The notes under the pieces are model-generated. The model saw only the letters and a program-made list of their open reading frames with translations. It did not search any database and was not told the origin of the DNA. The translations under genes were made by a program, and so were the position numbers. From assembly GCA_030407005.1 (NCBI GenBank), contig JAUDYN010000001.1, positions 3,472,001-3,536,000 on the forward strand: a stretch of 64,000 nucleotides of DNA. The letters are read 5' to 3'. Shown here in pieces: positions 1 through 11,476 of the stretch (positions are counted from its first letter, which is position 1; every line of letters begins with the position of its first letter). Origin of the DNA: Desarmillaria ectypa. Taxonomy: Eukaryota; Basidiomycota; Agaricomycetes; Agaricales; Physalacriaceae.

Positions 1-257
1 ATTGAAGCGACGCGATTATGTTACTGTGATGAAGGCTAACTGAACTTGACGCGACGAGTAATGTACCCTGTCGAAGAACGATAGCAGGAGGAGGAGTAGC
101 AGGAGGAGTACTTGGTAGATGGAACGGAATCGAAGATCGAACGAAGGATCGGCGAAGTGGCGGTCATTATTGGGAACCAATGAGAACGCAATAAAGGCTT
201 GAGACTTGCTGGATGACTGCCTTGCTCTTCGCCCGCTACTTGCTCTGATCCACCACA

Positions 258-2200
258 ATGCCTCGTTTTCTTCATCTCTATGTGATACCGCCTTCTCTGT
301 TATTCCTCGTCCCCCTTCTCTCCATCACCCTTATTATTGCCTTTCGTCTTCGCACTGCTTCTCTTCCTCTGTGCTCATTTATCCCCGTCTTCACCATAGC
401 CTTGCTCTCGCTTTTCGTCGGTGGATTTGGTCTTGCAGCGCTGAGAGAGCAGTCGGACAACGCGATGGAGAGCACTGAGGCTGTATTTCTGACGCTGCTG
501 AGGCTGGAACGTGAGTCTTTTCTATATTCGTGCCATGTTACGCGTCTTTGACACAGAATGTTTAGTCGCGATATGCCTCATTTACCTAATATTCGCATCG
601 GTGAAGCCGGAGACAATACCACGACGTCAGCTTTGTATTTACAATGCCATTCTAGCCCTTGTAATTTCATGCGGTAGGCGCTATTTTTGTTTCTTTTTAT
701 CACAAAAATCCGCTGATACCATCATTTTCCAGCGACACTGGTTTCGTTTATTTCACCTTTTATCCAGCCGAAGATCCCGCTTTTGCTCCCGCCATTTCTC
801 TATCTTCTTTTCGCAACGCTGTCTCTTCCGCTTCTCACTTATATTTGTCTCGCTGCTCTTTCGCATCCCGTTGCTCTGAGGCCACCTACGCCGCAGCCGC
901 TTCAAATTCCAGCAGCACCGCCATCTGCATATTTCTCTACACCTGACACCCCACCGCCGTCGCCTTCAAGCTTCAAGCGGTTTTCTCTCGATTTGACTCG
1001 GGATTCAGCTGTACTTCAAATTCCTGAACCTATACATTCGCATCCGAACATTGCACGTCAAAAGCACACCAATGATACCATTCTCCCCATCCATATCCAC
1101 GCCCTAAAGCGTCTTACTCGTGACCGAACAACCACGAGCCGAGCACCGCGCAGTACTGATGCGCAGGGCTATCAACGCGCCGTACCACTGCTCCTCCTGG
1201 TTGCTCAGGTATCAGCATTGTTGACATTTGCATTTGATATATGCGTCGTGGTGCTCGTACAAAGTCCTTCAGCTGATCAGGGACGCACCGGAACCGTTTC
1301 AGAGATCCTGAACGAGATAAGCCTCGGTGTATGGAAAGTCTCCATTGCATTTCGGTGCCTAAAATGTATCTTCACCGTATTATGGGTGGGATTCATAATG
1401 GTTGCTTGGCTAGGTGAGTTTCACGTAATAGACCGATAAGGCGCTATTAACAATACTATAAAGCTCACCTCAGATTGCCCGTTAAATGTCCTACCGCGCC
1501 CATGTCGTGGCCTCCTGCAGCTCCCCGGGAACAGCATCCTCGCCCACCGAGCGCATCATCATCGTTCTGTTCCCCCGGCTTGAAGGGCAGCACAACGGTG
1601 TCACGGATTGCGTTCCGCGCGCGTTCGCCTCGATTAGAGCCCAGTATTGCTCATGAGAGCCCCTCGCCTTCACCGTTACCCCAGCGAGCTTATTCCAATA
1701 TCTTAGATGGGATCAGGAGCAGCTTTCATTCACATCGTTCGAGCACACCCAGCCGACCCCAATCTAATTTCACGTCCCAGTCGCGCTCAGACCCACAGAA
1801 GCGACGGCGGAAACTCCCTTCGCTCAATATCACTATCCCTACAATTCCGCGAAGGCCCCGTTCGCCAGGTTACTTGTATCCCCCACAAATGCAGTCTCCC
1901 CCCCGTTCGCCGCCGTTGGACATGTGTAATCTTAACGACCCTTTCGCTCCGCCTTCACCGGGGGCAGTATACTCGTATGATACTCAGCGGCAGTCAGCCG
2001 TGAATGTCAATGAAGAGGGTGTTGCGGAGACGCGATTGAGTGCATGGGGATCTCTAACGTTACCTCCGAAGAGACCGCCGCCACGATCGCGTTCGCGACG
2101 AGGCGGAGGCGGTGCGAGCGTCAGTAGCGGTGTTATTGTTGAAGAGGCGATGTTGGCTGAAAAGCTACTAGAAAGATTAGATTCGGAGTGTTCGGGTTGA
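258..2200 (+). CDS. multispanning membrane protein with Pro/Ser-rich tail, unknown function
   Basis: I do not recognise the family. The N-terminal half is strongly hydrophobic: a start at MPRFLHLYVIPPSLLFLVPL gives a first membrane segment near residues 5-30, a second near 38-60, and at least three more after splicing. A further pair lies around the stretch VPLLLLVAQVSALLTFAFDI. The C-terminal ~230 residues are hydrophilic and rich in Pro, Ser and Arg, as in disordered cytosolic tails. Introns inferred: about 510-554, 675-732 and 1413-1521. The last uses a GTGAGT donor and joins the tail in frame at the APREQHP segment; a shorter alternative acceptor near 1473 would need a weak donor. The stop is followed by a T-rich 3' flank. 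Membrane topology is clear, but no transport or enzyme motif is visible. Confidence 0.6.
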
Positions 2201-2818
2201 TCTGATCTGTTTATTTTCCATTCCTCTTTTTTTTTCCCCTCATTTTATTGGGCTGTTGTTGCACTGGCTTACAGTATCAGTTATTCAGGATGTCATGAAA
2301 GCGTTGTTTTTTATTCGGTATTTGTTTCCCGTTTTTGAATGGTGGTTGTATTTGTATTGTACAGTACCTACTCCATGGCCACGCTAGGTATCCGTGATAC
2401 GTACTGTTGTAGTTTTAGTAAACGTAAGTTTTATCGCATACCAAGCCAAGGCTGGAACTTATTTTTACTCGACTTGGGACGCAGCGGATCAGAGTCCATG
2501 GATGGCCGTCCCCCGGCAACTTATTAAATATTGCATCTTGAGGACCGGCTCAACGTTCAATATTCAATAACCACACGTCTCCCTACTATCTGCCTGCCAA
2601 GTATACGAAATTGACATATCCTTGCACTTTTTCCTTCTCCAAAATGCACGACCGCTCGCCTTTTAGTCCACGCATCAATAGAATGCATTTTAGAATGCCA
2701 ACACGAAACACACGCGTATGTTTGAAATTCAATCTTGAGATCCTTCCGAGAGGTGAAGTTGCAATATTCAAGTCCCTTCACGATGTATATCGAGTACATC
2801 CCCCCTCTCTCAAGCTCT
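2201..2818. other. intergenic, no gene seen
   Basis: The first ~130 bases are T-rich and probably hold the 3' end of the upstream gene. The rest has only short ORFs. The 153-residue minus-strand ORF over the end of this tract overlaps the dehydrogenase remnant and looks like its shadow. Confidence 0.5.
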
Positions 2819-4244
2819 ATGGTCCAATCTATTTCGAACAAAGCATGTGTCCTCGTAGGACCCAAAATGATCGAATTCAAAGACGTCTCCGTTCTTTCTG
2901 TAGGGCGAGACGATGTCCTTGTCTGGGTGGAGGGCTCAGGTATTTGCGGTACAGATGCAAGTATCGCTTGAACACTCCTCCACTTGTACTTGAACGCGTC
3001 CTCCCATAGGTTACCCATCTACAAAAATTTCGGCCTAAATCAAGAGACTTTGACAAAACCAGTGGTGATGGGCCATGAAGTCGCTGGGGTCGTCGTGAGG
3101 CAGTGGCAAATGTCGCTGTCGGCGACCGAGTAGCCATCGAGCCGTTCTTCTCCTGCAAGAGGTGCGTCTCTCTTTTTTTTTATGCAGAAATGATAACATT
3201 CCAAGACTCACCACTCCTTCGTGGGCCAAGGTGCCACAGCTGTAAGACGGGAGGAACAAATTTGTGTAAAACGCCTAGGCAAGCGGGGTTTAGAGATGTA
3301 CAAGGGAGTAAGTGACTTTCTCTCCATTCCAGCTCCAGGCGACGTACTGAGATTTCTCCTAGTATTGTCGCAGTACTATGTTTGCGACGCCGACTTTGTC
3401 GTCAAGTTTCCGGATAGTCTGACCTGGAAGGAAGCTAGCTGTATTCAACCTCTGGCCGTAGCAATATAGGTCAGCAGCATGAACAATCAATAACCACCTA
3501 ACTCACGAGGCAACCGTGACCATAGCTTGCGAAACGAGCCAAGTTTGCCGCCGGACAGACCATCGCTATTTTGTTCGTCCAATCTCGTTACTGTGTGTTA
3601 ACAGCTGCCTGAGTCGTGTTTTATAGCGGATGCAGTTCCCTTGGGTGTCTGGTGATGGCTGTTGCTCGCGCATATGGCGTATCAAAGATCCTTGCATTTG
3701 GGAGGTCCCAGGCACGCGTTGATTTCGCCAGGAAATCATGGCGGACTACACCGTAGTGTCTCCCTATCTCGACGAGGGGCAGGACGTCATTGAATGGGCG
3801 GAGTCTTTCAAGACGACGGCGATGAAGGAGGCGGGGGTCGAGTCTTGGGGCGTCGATATCTCGATAGAGGTTACTTCGGCGGAGGCATACATGCATGCAG
3901 GGATGACGTTCCTGCACCCTGATGGAACTTGTGAGCTGCTCCCTGCCTCTCCAGCGAATCGAGCGAGATTTGGCTCATAGCGCTTTTATAGACGTCCAAG
4001 CTGGAATCGGGCTATCAATTCGTTTCCTACGTTCACGATAGTGGCTAAGGAGCTGGACGTCATTGGGACCGTGCGGTATACGGTGGGTTGCTTTCAAACT
4101 GCCATTGACTTGTTGGCAAGCGGGAAGATCGACTTGAAGTCTATGATCACGGCAGTTTTTCCCTTGTCGAATGTGGTGGAGGCATTAGAGTATGTAATGA
4201 AGGGGGAGGGTTTGAAGGTCATTCTTATGAACCAGAAAATATAA
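2819..4244 (+). pseudogene. zinc-type sorbitol/xylitol dehydrogenase (MDR family), frameshifted remnant
   Basis: Pieces of a medium-chain zinc alcohol dehydrogenase of the sorbitol/xylitol (polyol) type follow one another in the right order but in different frames. They are: the N-terminus with the first zinc ligand motif GICGTDA; PVVMGHEVAGVV; VAVGDRVAIEP; a structural-zinc-like CHSCKTGGTNLC; YYVCDADFVVKFPDSLTWKE; LVMAVARAYGVSKILAF; MADYTVVSP; and the C-terminal block from AKELDVIGTVRYT to the stop. Frame changes that no plausible intron explains lie near 3096 (after GHEVAGVV), near 3734 (between the Rossmann fold and MADYTV) and near 4022 (before FPTFTIVAKEL). The segment linking the structural zinc loop to the YYVCDADF block is also degraded. 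Members of this family act on cytosolic polyol-ketose interconversion. Three independent shifts argue for a decayed gene rather than one sequencing error. Confidence 0.8.
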
Positions 4245-4344
4245 GCAGTGGTCGTCAGAAGCGAAGCAGGATCATTTCATGAATAAAGATTATCAACACT
4301 GGAACAGATACATCTTTTTCTCGACCCGTCACACTTGTCGAGCC

Positions 4345-5539
4345 TCATCCATGCCAGACAGCAGGTCCCGGGATGGTATAGTTGGTCGCAGCTTGGTTAA
4401 CGCCGGTGTAGATGTTAATAGTGACGCCAGGGTCGGATCTAAGCAAGAAATATAGCGATCTGCACAACCAGGAATATATCAAGGACACGTACGCGGAATA
4501 AGCGCCAGGGAATTTGACTAGAGAGCTTCCTGATGGAGATGCAGTGCCCTTGCCGGTGAGGATGAGTTGCGCGCATTCGGGATAGAACTGGGCCTGGTCG
4601 GGGGTGTGGATTGCCAACAACTTGGCGGCACGTCAGCATTTACTCACGGATTACGATGCTTTCCTACCTCGTGTCTGATGAAGTACTCTCCGGGCGCCAA
4701 GGATGCAGGAATAGTGGATGTCCTACAGCTCATTAGTTGGATCATTGGCATTCAATGATGGTCATCCATACCAGGAGTTGTTGTTTTTGACGAGTTCTCC
4801 CATACCCCAGAGGCCAGTAACTAACGTACCCGAGATCAGGCCAGCCTGATCTATTTTGAACTGCAAGGAGTCAGCAGTCACTTCTGAAACCAATGAACGC
4901 TTTCTCGCTCACCCAGTTAAGACTAGAAGTAGTGGCAGAGCTACAGGTTGAGGGGCACTTGGCCATGTAGACCATGACCGGCTGTTGAGAGAGTTAGCTG
5001 TTAGGAAATGAAGAGTACAAAATACTGACGCCGATGGTGTGAGGCCATTGGTTCCAGTATGCAGTGACGGACGAGCCAGCTGATGAGTAGAGATGAGAAA
5101 AATAGATAGTACATTAACAATTAGCATACCGGGCACCGTGGCAGATTTTTGCAACGCCAGAGTTGCGCCATTGATGTTGCACGAAAGGGACGGGTCAACT
5201 GGGTTGGTAATAGGGTTGTAGCTGTCCCATTCTCGCTGGACAGAGGTGTTATGTCTAATCAGAGGAGATTATTCACCATAAAATTTACCTGGATGGAGCT
5301 CTGGCCAACTGGAGTGTTGTATGCCAGGAAACTATAAGGGTGTGTGAGAATTATTGAAATTAACCAATAACAAGGCGCATACCCATTGTAATACGAATTC
5401 CCGATCTTGTAGCCCAGGACACCACCATGGGCTGCAGCCTGATACGAGGTATCAGAAGGCATAGCAACGGAAACAAAATTCTATGTACCTGGGTAATTTG
5501 TGTCAAAGCAACGGCGAGGGAAACAATGGAGGCGAACAT
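4345..5539 (-). CDS. AA9 lytic polysaccharide monooxygenase (former GH61), secreted
   Basis: This is a copper-dependent oxidase that cleaves cellulose or related glucans outside the cell. Exon 1 encodes the signal peptide MFASIVSLAVALTQITQ. After splicing, the mature chain begins with the expected N-terminal histidine in AAAHGGVLGYKIG, which with a second histidine in YWNQWPHTIGPVM makes the copper brace. The axial tyrosine lies in the QAQFYPECAQL block. Other AA9 landmarks are FLAYNTPVGQSSIQ, WFKIDQAGLISG and ELLAIHTPDQ. About eight short introns are needed; for example, one separates GEYFIRHE from LLAIHTP. The chain ends soon after NYTIPGPAVWHG, so there is no CBM1 cellulose-binding module or linker. 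I saw no frameshift. Substrate specificity cannot be read from the sequence. Confidence 0.9.
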
Positions 5540-5577
5540 CTTCAGCTCTGACTAGCCCAGAGCCTTGCTGGCATCTG

Positions 5578-5584
5578 TTTTATA
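5578..5584 (-). promoter_or_regulatory. TATA box of the AA9 gene
   Basis: A perfect TATAAAA on the minus strand lies about 40 bases upstream of the LPMO start codon. This spacing leaves a very short leader and suits a strongly inducible secreted-enzyme gene. Confidence 0.65.
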
Positions 5585-5599
5585 CTGCAGAGGTCACCG

Positions 5600-6743
5600 G
5601 TTATTTTTATCTAACGTTTGAGTGCACATAAACGTCGGCATGGGGGGAACATTGTCGGGCGGTTCGGATAACAGTCGGATTGTGTGTTGAGTCAAATGTA
5701 CCTGACGAATTATCCGGGGGGTAGTAACAAGGCAGCGTTGAAGACGAAAATAGAAGACCTTAGTGGATCCTCAAAGGCATATGACCTCGGAGGAGTGCGT
5801 GGAGTGTACCTGAATAGTTACACTGAGGCTAAAAGAAGCCTGACATTTTTTGCATCCAGCCAGGATATCTATGGAACTGCAGCTATTGTGAGATACTCAA
5901 GACTAGAAATAGAATGATTAGAGACGCGCCATAGGTCAATAACAGGAAAGGACAAGGTTTCTATTAACTTGAACCAAAGAACCTATTTTGAGAGAAGGCT
6001 TAATTTTCCGACTCGATGAGTCTCATAGTCGACACAAGTTCATGATAGGATGAATATCGGCGCAGGTTAGAGATCATACGGAACAGTGGATTGACACAGG
6101 AAAATTCACGTAGCAACCGCGTTTGCGGCGTAATATGCCGTGTGTGAACTTAGGCAAAAGTGACGCCAATGAGGCATTTAATTACCCTCGTATTTTCCCG
6201 TACAAATGTCCGTTCACCACCCTGCGAATAGCCTAGAATCCAATCGTCTCGAGTTTGACTTGCTAAGGGGCGAGTGTAGCCAAGAAAGGGACCCCCTCCC
6301 CCGCCGTGAGGAGGACTTGGGTAAATTGCGTTGTGTATGGCAACGACTCACGCACGCTGTCCTTCTCACTTACGGCCTTGCTATAATACGAAGGCGAAAA
6401 GGATTTGTGTCTCGCTTTCGGCCTGGGCCTGAGAGGCAGGGAGACATGAGTGAGGGGAGTGGGCATCAGCACATGGATACTCACTCGACGATTACCCTTG
6501 TGTAAACTACATCTAAACCCGATTAAACAGAGATTAGCGATGACAGGGTGATGGAGGTGGAGGAACGACATTGCGGTAAACTCCGTTACGCGCTGATGGC
6601 GGTATCACATGACCGGGTGTTCCGATCCGATCTCGGCAACACCCATAGTATCGAGCTAAAATGGCATCTCGTACGACACCTGGAACGACTGCGGTAATAC
6701 AAAGGGCTTACAGTCAACCACTATCTGCGACACCACCCAGACG
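5600..6743. other. intergenic between LPMO and copper transporter
   Basis: This stretch holds the divergent promoters of the LPMO (minus) and the copper transporter (plus), both copper-related. Its ORFs are below 105 residues, lie in overlapping frames and match nothing I recognise. Confidence 0.5.
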
Positions 6744-7446
6744 ATGGATCACGAAGACCACAGCGGAGCGATGGCCCAACCTCGTTGTTCATTGAACATG
6801 CTCTGGTCCGTCAAAGGACTAATGTTAATCTCCTCCTACTTACCCCCTACTCGGATAGGAACACACAAATCGAACATACCTGTGTCGTATTCCGGAGCTG
6901 GCACATAGGGACCACCACCCAATTCGTCTTTTCATGTTTCGCTATCGTCGCTCTCGGCATATTCTACGAATACCTCCGTGGCCTCCAGAAGACGGTCGAT
7001 GCTCGTCTTGCTGCGTCGCTGAGTCAGGACAAGCGGTCTCGTAGGAGCAGAAGCCCAAGCAGGGCGAGCGACGCTGCAGAGGAATCTTTGTTGCTACCAG
7101 GCAGAGTCTTGGCCAAGCTATCGACTAGGTACGTCTATGTTTCATCGTTCGAGTTGGTCTGGTCCTTACTTTTGTTTAGTGTTCCTGTCCCACCAGTTTA
7201 CCGGGCGCTAAGGGCGACGTTATATGGCGTAACAGTCTTCCTTTCCTTCTTCCTGATGCTCGTCTTCATGACATACAATGTCTGTTGCCTTCTCTCTCTT
7301 GCTGCCGGTCTTTCTTGACGTTCATTCATTTCCAGGCGTACCTTATCCTTGCCGTCGTCGTAGGAGCAGTTATTGGCCACTATATTTTCGGAGGGGAATT
7401 GAACCTTGGAGCATCAGGCGAGGATAAAGGAATGGCATGTCATTGA
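6744..7446 (+). CDS. Ctr-family copper transporter
   Basis: This is a small Ctr-type Cu(I) channel protein; the family forms trimers in the plasma or vacuolar membrane. The start is MDHEDHSGAM, a Met/His-rich N-terminus, followed by CSLNMLW, which continues as NTQIEHTC after a 56-nt intron (6804-6859). Membrane segment 1 covers HIGTTTQFVFSCFAIVALGI. A hydrophilic Ser/Arg-rich loop follows, then segment 2 with the diagnostic MxxxM (MLVFM in FLSFFLMLVFMTYN). Segment 3 has the GxxxG packing motif in VVVGAVIGHYIFGG. Two more introns (GTACGT near 7130 and GTCTGT near 7278) restore the frame exactly. The tail is short and ends GMACH, with a cysteine-histidine pair as in many Ctr tails. Total length is about 190 residues, normal for Ctr2-like proteins. 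Next to an LPMO, which needs copper, but I cannot show co-regulation. Confidence 0.88.
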
Positions 7447-7807
7447 ACTGTCTTGGTCAAACATCACAAGTTACTTACCGTATTGTGCGGCGTACGATCT
7501 TGTATATCCTTGTCCTTGTATTGCAGAATCACAGCGAGTAGGACAACCTTGAGCGTACTGCCAGACATGTGATAGATCTGTCAGTCACCTGAGTCTGTAC
7601 CACCTATTGACATTGGGACTATCATGAGCTGCTGACCATCTATCATCCTAGGCGCCAACTGTAATGGCCTGAAAAGGGTGTCATGGAAAGCTCGCCGCAT
7701 TGCAGAGATTGACTCTCATCATTCTACGACGGACCGGAGTTTGAGTGTATGCCTCACCGTCGGCGGACCTTGGTATTTATCAGGAAATGTTATTAGCAAT
7801 ACACTTT
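7447..7807. other. convergent intergenic spacer
   Basis: Shared 3' flanks of the copper transporter (plus) and the proteasome subunit gene (minus). I see no ORF or structure in it. Confidence 0.5.
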
Positions 7808-8956
7808 TCAAACGGATCTCATAACATTGTCCTCATCCTTCTTCGCTAGTCCTTCGCTTTCTAGCAACGCATCAATCTCAGCTGGCCTGTATATCTTCGC
7901 CTTGGGCTCCTTCGTCGTAGGGTCCACCGTCAAGACTGCAAACTCCACTAACAGATGCATCAGTGACGACAGCTTTTTCGACGAAAAAAGACGACGAACA
8001 CTTCTCGCTTCCTAACGTCGTGCTATCCATCGTCTTGCTCATCGTTCTCAGCACCAAACTAATCGCATCCTTCACCTCCATATCGTCTTTGTATTCCTGT
8101 TTCAACAGACTTTGGGCGGTACCGTTATTCGCACCGATGCAAGTCGCTTTCCAGCCAGAGTAGTTACCAGATGGATCAGAGTGGTACAGTTGGAATTGGT
8201 AGTGCGGGTCGTAGCCAGCATAGAGCAGGGAGACGCCGAAAGGCCGGAGACCTACACCAACTCATTAGAGTAAAGACCTCAAATTCGACAGACCAAACTG
8301 ACCTCCATACTGCGTGTACCCCTGCTTCATGTCACACATCCTCTGCGCCAACAATTCGACAGGAATATCTTCGTTATATGTCACCAGATGCCTTTGGGCT
8401 GCTGACCGTGCGTAGTTGACGAGAGAGTTAGCATCGGATGTGATCCCTGCGACACCACCGATTATGTTTCTATACAAGGTGAGAGGGTCGCAATGGTGGA
8501 TAAAATGGTGTGAACGCACGAGTTGAGGAGGTATATCTTCTCTCCACTTCCACCATAGCCACCTTCCTTGACACCAGACAGATCGAGCAGCTTTCCTGTG
8601 ACCTTCTTTTCCGCTGCGAGAACGACTCCATCTTTGGCGAGGACACCGAGGACCGTTCCTGCTCGAGAGATGGCTTCCATAGCATATTCGACTAGTAATC
8701 CGTGTCAGCAGGCAACGTCGAGCAAACGATTTGCTGAAGCTCACTCTGGTATAACCGGCCTGCGTATAAAATCGGTGAACAATGTAATATGGAAAGTGGT
8801 AACGATACAGACCTTCCGGTGAGAAAATGGTTGTTCGACCTGTTCCATGTCAAGAGAGACTTGCATCATCAAGGACCTTGCGACTTACTATCGTAACGTC
8901 TGGCCTAATCAACGGTAAAGAAAATTCGAAGACCGAGCAAGAAACAGACATACCAT
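7808..8956 (-). CDS. PRE9: 20S proteasome subunit alpha type-4 (alpha3)
   Basis: A subunit of the outer heptameric alpha ring that gates the proteasome. Exon 1 is only the ATG; after the first intron (acceptor TTGATTAG) the protein starts [16 protein letters not shown]. It then runs [17 protein letters not shown], the alpha-subunit signature, split over three tiny exons. After that come [20 protein letters not shown], the [20 protein letters not shown] block, [19 protein letters not shown] and [15 protein letters not shown]. The C-terminus ends near [20 protein letters not shown] plus a few residues. The introns are numerous and short. Length (~255 residues) and motifs fit PSMA4/Pre9 better than other alpha subunits. 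No defects seen. Confidence 0.92.
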
Positions 8957-9057
8957 GGCTTACGAGTGGTGAGGGTGAGATACTGAGCTAGGTAGACGCG
9001 TCCTGCATACGCGTCCCCTTCGGAATTTGCCGGTCACCTTTGTATTATTCTAATTAT

Positions 9058-9641
9058 TTATACTACAATCTTCAACAACTCCTCTTTCGCCTTTTCTACC
9101 TGTACTTCCGTCAACTCTTCCAGCGGTACCGTAACTACCCCTTCCTCCCCCTCTGGACTCTCCAAAGCCTCAAATTGACTGTCCAGCATGTCCACCTTGA
9201 AAAAATGTCCCCGTCGCTTCTGCATTCGGTCCAACAAAACCTCGCGGGATCCCTTGATATACACAAAATACGTCCTTGGCGCCTTCTCGGTCCCATTCTT
9301 CCCCCGCAAAATATCTCGGTAGTGCCTCTTCAACGCAGAACAAGCCATCACCACTGGCACCTTCTCCGTACCCGTCTTGCGGATCAACGCCAGCCATGGT
9401 TCTCGATCTGCGTCAGTCAAAGGCTGTCCCGACGACATCTTGGCTATATTCGATGGAGGATGAAGATCGTCTCCATCGATGAACGGGAGCCCGAGTGATT
9501 CAGCGAGCGCGGAACCCAGCGTTGATTTCCCCGTTCCGGACACGCCCTGTGGGTAGACGGGGGAGGTCATATATCTAGAATCGCTTTTCCGAGGAAGAAA
9601 ATTGGACCGACCATCGCTATGATGATGACTGGTTGCTCCAT
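9058..9641 (-). CDS. gluconokinase (GntK type)
   Basis: A P-loop kinase that phosphorylates D-gluconate to 6-phosphogluconate, feeding the pentose phosphate pathway in the cytosol. Exon 1 encodes MEQPVIIIAM. A short intron (GTCGGT donor, CCCACAG acceptor) joins it to GVSGTGKSTLGSALAESLG, the Walker A loop. Family motifs follow in order: FIDGDDLHPPSNIAKMSSG, PLTDADREPWL, VVMACSALKRHYRDILRG and GHFFKVDMLDSQFEALESP. The reading frame is otherwise continuous to the stop, about 175 residues, the normal size. The gene is on the same strand as the proteasome gene 100 bases downstream; there is no evidence of a functional link. Confidence 0.93.
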
Positions 9642-10671
9642 GTTCAATGCCATAGAGATTTTGGTGAAATGAAACTGAAAGAGGGATCTGAGGAATGAGC
9701 ACCGGTGCCACGGACCGGCGGTTACCGTTATCTCTACAGCGTACAAGGACCAAGCAGTAAATGGTACCCAATAACTGCCTTAATCATAGTCCTCCGACGT
9801 TCCACCGTCGCCTTCTTCCCGGATCATCAGCCAGGCCGCAGGCATGTAGTAGTACCTGGCATATCATTCTCTTTCCAACACCGTCCCTCTATCTGCCGAG
9901 ATTTCAATTTGGTCGTCGCACCAACTGCCGTAAAGGGTTGGTATGTGTTCAAGTCAGGAAAAACATGTCTAATTAACAATCCGCAGCTTTTCTCTTCCTG
10001 CGCTGCCTGTTTTTCATTTTCATTTTGTTCCCAGAGAACAAAGAAGGCAGGAGGCACATGCCATTCCCCGCGAGGCGGGATGTTGAAATAAATTGTACGT
10101 TTCACCTGGAGAATGTTCTATAATTTTTCTTGGAGAATGACGACTCACTCACTTACAAATACGTATTCCAGCCCTCCAGCATTCAGGTGCAAGTTTCAAG
10201 ATAGACCCCTCCGCAGCAGTAAAATTTTACGCTATCTATCTCGTGTAACAGAATTTAAGCGATGCTTGTCAATAGAATGTACAAGTTCTGTGCCTGCGGC
10301 CTGCCTTATACATTTCTTTCAAATCCACGAGGTCAACAAGCGCCATATCTCGGTCTACAATACCGCTCCGTTCAAGACGCATTCAGGGCATGATACTTAA
10401 CATGTAGGGGCAGCAGAACAGTAATTATTCTCATGTCTCGCGAAATTTAGTCCACCGCGGTGTTACCACCTGCCAATTTGAGTTACGAATGAACCCTCTT
10501 CCAGGGGCGGAAGCGGTTTTTTTGGAAATCGGTTCCTTGGTCGTGGAGGATAAAAAGCGAGCAAGGCTGGCTGGTTGGATCTTCATCGTGTTCGTCATCC
10601 CCTATATCAGGTGGGGACGTTCGCATTTTTTTAATTTGCTTCATATGCTGACCATCGCTTCTCAGTAGACA
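9642..10671. other. intergenic
   Basis: ORFs up to 128 residues occur here, but they overlap in several frames and show no domain. An A-rich TATA-like GGATAAAAAG near 10547 precedes the small secreted-protein candidate. Confidence 0.45.
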
Positions 10672-10906
10672 ATGCTATTCAACACTCTTGCCATCGTCGC
10701 GACTGTCTTGATGACAGTGACCGTACGTCCTCTTTCCCTCTCCCACGTCTATCCATCCCGACTAAAATGCGCCGCAGACATCTGCTTCTGCCTGGCCATT
10801 CAGTAAAATCGAGTCCACCAGTGTCGGGGATGTCCAAGTTGGAAGTGAAACCAGGAAGACTCACTATATCCTCGAAGCAAGCAGTGTACGATACTCCGCC
10901 ATATAA
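10672..10906 (+). CDS. small secreted-protein candidate
   Basis: Two exons give a protein of about 60 residues that I do not recognise. Exon 1, MLFNTLAIVATVLMTVT, is a good signal-peptide core. A 5'-consensus GTACGT donor and CGCAG acceptor (about 10723-10779) join it to TSASAWPFSKIESTSVGDVQ. The predicted cleavage lies after ASA. The mature part has no cysteine, unlike most small secreted effector-like proteins. An alternative later intron (GTACGA donor near 10886, TCATCAG acceptor near 10991) would swap the last residues for a slightly longer tail. A TATA-like element lies ~120 bases upstream. Transcript evidence would decide whether this is a gene. Confidence 0.45.
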
Positions 10907-11476
10907 TTCGTTACCGTGCATCGGTGTTACTCTCCTTAATTGTTCTTAATTCCCATCGGTTTTAAGTCCGACATATAACTTATCTCATCAGCGTTCAGGT
11001 ACTTTTCGTGAATCCAACAGTGTATCGGCTATTTGACAGCTGCCCCAGTTGCATAGGAAGAGCGCAAGTTAAACGTAAAGTCACAGCCTTTAAAAGTAAA
11101 TTTTTGTCGTTGCACATTTGTTGGCTTGGCGGTGCGTGATTCTACAATACATGCGTCCAAGTATCTACAACAGTTCGTTGTGGGATTCACATTATGATGA
11201 TAAAAATTGGAGTGAGATGTCCGGAAAGCAATTTCATTAACGTTGAAGCCCCTTCACAGTCCCAGGCGCCGAATAAACAATGTATACCTACAAATCAGAA
11301 TGTTCGCACCGCTACAGCTCTATGAAAAACGCTTCGATTCAAGCTAATGGTACATATCGATTCATCGAACGAGTAACCATGGATGATACAACTAATTGAG
11401 AGAAGAAACAATGCTGTGATAAAAACCATCGACAAGTGTACGTAGAAAGAAAAGCGAGAAAAAAGAGTCCCTTTGA
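10907..11476. other. intergenic, no gene seen
   Basis: AT-rich flank between the small ORF and the 3' end of malate synthase. Only very short ORFs occur in any frame. Confidence 0.5.
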
